64,000 nucleotides of DNA from an uncultured Pseudomonadales bacterium (GTDB taxonomy: Bacteria; Pseudomonadota; Gammaproteobacteria; Pseudomonadales; Azotimanducaceae), in contig OX638346.1 in NCBI GenBank assembly GCA_951813515.1, positions 4,209,617-4,273,616 of the forward strand, given 5' to 3'. The position numbers and the translations under genes are program-made. The notes beneath the pieces are model-generated. The model was not told the origin of the DNA. It did no database searches and saw nothing but the letters and a program-made list of their open reading frames with translations. Below are positions 61,614 to 64,000 of the stretch, piece after piece. Numbering within the stretch: the stretch's first letter is position 1; each line of letters opens with the position of its first letter.

Positions 61614-63947
61614 TCAGGGCTCTAAGGTTTGTCGCGTCTCGGCGGCGTCGACTATGTCGTTCCAGTCCCAAAGCTGCGGAATCGTCTCGACATCGGCCCA
61701 CAGCCTGGCCTGATCCGCGTAGTGCGGGCTACCCGGATGCCCCGACGCGCCCAGGGGAACGATCCATCGCGAATTGCGCCAGTCGGACGGATCATGGATG
61801 TAGCGGTTGACCGACATCAACGTGGCAACGCACCGATCCTGCGTCGAATAGGCGCCGGCGAGGGGGGTGTCGCCATCGCCGTGCGCTTGCACCTGCGGAG
61901 GATCGAGACACTCGGCGCACTCCGGAAACACTCGGGATAGCGGATGGCGGGGACGGGTGTGGTGAACATCGCCCCACCTCCATTTGCGCATGTCGTCGCC
62001 CAAGCGGTCGCGAAGTTCGCGAACCGCCCGCGTGACGGCGGATTCGATGCATCCTGCCCATGTCTGGCCGACTTCGAGGCACGAGTCGTCGTCCTCCGCC
62101 ATGGATGCGACGGCGCGCACGTAGAGTGTCCCGGCGTGCGTTGCAGGCCCCCGACCGATTCCCCCCGGCGCACCGAGAACCGTGTCCGCCAACGGGCCGA
62201 ATGCGGCCTTTACGATCCCGCGGAACAGGTAGGCCCGGATCACGCCGTAGATCGCAGCACCCGGCGACGAGCGGTCCATGCGGCAGTCCCAGTCTACGAG
62301 GATATCGCGAGCCCTTCGCACATCCTCGCCCGTTGGATGCATCGCGGCAATGCGGTTCACGAAAGTCCTCGCGGGAATCGACTCCCGATCCGCATGGATG
62401 GACGCCATGTCTTCCGGCGTCGCCGTGCCGGGTGGTATTGCCGACAGCCGCGCGCTAACGCGGCGCGCGCGCCAGTCGGGAGAGAAGAAGGTGTTGATGT
62501 AGTGAGGATAATCGGCGGTTGTCGGCGCGTTGTTGCAGGTGACGACGAAGCCGGCCTCAGGGTTGCGGGAATGCGGCAACTCCTCGAACGGAATCTGGCC
62601 CCGCCACTCGTGCTCGCCCGTCCAGCCCGGCACTGGAATCCACGCGTTGGCCATGGACCGAACGGGAATCCGGCCCCGGTACCGATACCCAAACGCGCCC
62701 TGGACATCCGCATAGACGAAATTGTTGACCGGTTCGGTCCAACCCTTAAGCGCGTCCTCCGCTTCGTCCGCCGACCGGGCGAGAAGGAGGTCGTGGAGCG
62801 TGTTGGTCCAGGCGGTTCCGCTGTTCGTGCCGGGATGACTGAACGCGACGCCGTATCCGGCATCGGGATCTCCAGCGACGATGGGACCGTGTCGCGTCCG
62901 GACGACTGTCAGCGTCTCGGGCGGACCGTCTCGAACAACAAGTTGCTCCCTGCGAACTTCAGCAGGCAGCCAGGTCGTGCGCCAGGCGTATTCGAGCCGT
63001 CCCTTTTCGGTGCGGAAACGTTCGATGTAGAGATCCTGGTAGTCGCCGAGACCGTGGGTCATGCCCCAGGCGACATGCTCGTTGTGACTGAAATGCGGCA
63101 TCCCCGGCACGCCCGGCAGCGCGTAGCCGCTGCAGCGGAAATCGGAACAGGTGACGTGCGTCTGGTAGTAGACGTTGGGCGTGTCCAGCGCGCGATGGGA
63201 GTCGCCGGCGACCAGCGGCAGGCCCGATGCCGTGCGCTCACCCGAGATGGCCCAGGCATTGCTGCCGCCGTCCGGTTCGCCGAGCCAATCGAGTTCCGCC
63301 GCCGCAAGCACGTCGAGACTGTCCAGCGCGTTGTCGCCATAGGCCTCCCCCGGCGGGACCGACACGAGGCCGTGGGCCGGGTATCCAGGAAACAGCGACG
63401 CTGCCCGCTCAGCTCCAAGGACGCGCGCCAGGCGCGCACGCCACAGCTTAATTTCAAAGGTCCCCATCAACATGTTTCGGACCTTGTAGACGGCAAGGCA
63501 GTGCCATGGCTGCCAGGATTCCGGCGTTGCATCCAGAAGCTGGTACTCCACGGGAAGCGACTCCGTGGTCTGCATGAACGCGTTGACGCCCGCCGAATAA
63601 GCATCGAGCATCGCCCTGGCTGCTTCGCTCGACACGGCGAGATCGGCCTTCGCGGCGCGTTCGAGATCGAACGTACGCATGAGCCGGTCCTCCGCGATGG
63701 CTGACTTTCCCACGAACTCCGACCAGCGGCCGAGAGCCCGGTGACGATCGTAGTCCATGTGCCAGAGCCGGTCCTGGGCCGTGACGAAACCCTGGGCGAA
63801 GAAGGCATCCTGTTTCGTCTGGGCGCGGATGTGAGGGACACCCCAGCCGTCACGAACGACCTCCACGGGCTGGTCCAGTCCCCCGGCGCGGACCGTCGAT
63901 GTCAGGTCCGGCAGTGCCGCCTTGAGATCCGCTCGGACAGCGCGCAT
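61614..63947 (-). CDS. penicillin acylase family protein (Ntn hydrolase)
   Basis: 777 aa. The alpha-chain part begins with VEVVRDGWGVPHIRAQTKQD and AQDRLWHMDYDRHRALGRWS. The conserved autoprocessing site GGSNAWAIS near residue 245 provides the N-terminal Ser nucleophile of the beta chain. HVAWGMTHGLGDYQDLYIER follows, and NNAPTTADYPHYINTFFSPD lies later. The family hydrolyses amides such as beta-lactam side chains or acyl-homoserine lactones. No signal peptide is seen at ATG 63947, which follows AAGGAG at 5 nt; most relatives are periplasmic. Confidence 0.88.
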   Translation of the reverse strand: MRAVRADLKAALPDLTSTVRAGGLDQPVEVVRDGWGVPHIRAQTKQDAFFAQGFVTAQDRLWHMDYDRHRALGRWSEFVGKSAIAEDRLMRTFDLERAAKADLAVSSEAARAMLDAYSAGVNAFMQTTESLPVEYQLLDATPESWQPWHCLAVYKVRNMLMGTFEIKLWRARLARVLGAERAASLFPGYPAHGLVSVPPGEAYGDNALDSLDVLAAAELDWLGEPDGGSNAWAISGERTASGLPLVAGDSHRALDTPNVYYQTHVTCSDFRCSGYALPGVPGMPHFSHNEHVAWGMTHGLGDYQDLYIERFRTEKGRLEYAWRTTWLPAEVRREQLVVRDGPPETLTVVRTRHGPIVAGDPDAGYGVAFSHPGTNSGTAWTNTLHDLLLARSADEAEDALKGWTEPVNNFVYADVQGAFGYRYRGRIPVRSMANAWIPVPGWTGEHEWRGQIPFEELPHSRNPEAGFVVTCNNAPTTADYPHYINTFFSPDWRARRVSARLSAIPPGTATPEDMASIHADRESIPARTFVNRIAAMHPTGEDVRRARDILVDWDCRMDRSSPGAAIYGVIRAYLFRGIVKAAFGPLADTVLGAPGGIGRGPATHAGTLYVRAVASMAEDDDSCLEVGQTWAGCIESAVTRAVRELRDRLGDDMRKWRWGDVHHTRPRHPLSRVFPECAECLDPPQVQAHGDGDTPLAGAYSTQDRCVATLMSVNRYIHDPSDWRNSRWIVPLGASGHPGSPHYADQARLWADVETIPQLWDWNDIVDAAETRQTLEP

Positions 63948-64000
63948 GACCACTCCTTAGGAAGGCGGCAACTGTAACGCAAGTTCGCACTCAGACAATC

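Overview
The window is high-GC bacterial chromosome. Its conserved blocks have gammaproteobacterial gene order: rpoE-rseA-rseB-rseC-lepA-rnc-era-recO, nadB beside rpoE, ffh-rpsP-rimM-trmD-rplS, and xerD-dsbC-(hom)-recJ ... prfB-lysS. The genus cannot be told from the sequence alone. The leu attenuator, RelA, LeuA, phytanoyl-CoA dioxygenase and penicillin-acylase genes suggest a free-living or loosely host-associated heterotroph.

Left backbone (1-17304). A partial rsmJ-like gene and tsaB are followed by divergent moeA. Then comes a long, tightly overlapped minus-strand series, rpoE-rseABC-lepA-rnc-era-recO-relA-adk, covering envelope stress, ribosome and RNA maturation, repair and stringent response. 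Divergent nadB meets a ygfX-like gene, then ung-lysS-prfB. prfB carries a textbook +1 programmed frameshift.

Accessory segment (17305-42654). In many gammaproteobacteria recJ is followed directly by prfB. Here about 25 kb lies between them. The outer layer is a REP-associated Y1 transposase (RAYT) gene flanked by short repeats containing ACACACA/TGTGTGT. That gene is cut in two: the HUH half ends at 18120 and the tyrosine half starts at 41769. Between the halves is a 23.66-kb island bounded by an 11-bp direct repeat, ATGAAGCACCT, with a P4-type integrase next to the right end. Joining the halves at the repeat restores a 307-aa transposase frame. The island holds: an Mrr-type endonuclease with a C-terminal frameshift; two diverged recombinase-in-trio (RIT) elements in tail-to-tail orientation, the first splitting a small Cys-rich gene; a second integrase; a defence cluster of vsr, a Dcm-like methylase, an EcoRII-type endonuclease, a SNF2 ATPase, a stand-alone EcoRII-N-like protein, a MORC/MutL-like GHKL ATPase and an HNH nuclease; two small unknown genes; a decayed integrase; and a possible nitrilase-fold protein. 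Two gene-poor stretches remain unexplained (19245-20038 and 28663-29896).

Right backbone (42655-64000). recJ, hom, dsbC, xerD and the rplS-trmD-rimM-rpsP and ffh genes are followed by ypjD and leuA. leuA is preceded by a strong promoter and a 28-residue leader peptide containing ten consecutive leucine codons, a classical attenuation arrangement. Then come purT, a gamma-carbonic-anhydrase-like gene, a Nudix hydrolase, a NahK-like kinase, gloA, a phytanoyl-CoA dioxygenase, an aldo/keto reductase, threonine dehydratase and a penicillin acylase. Both the leu leader and the Nudix gene have a -10 box 7-8 nt before the start codon, so their mRNAs may be leaderless.
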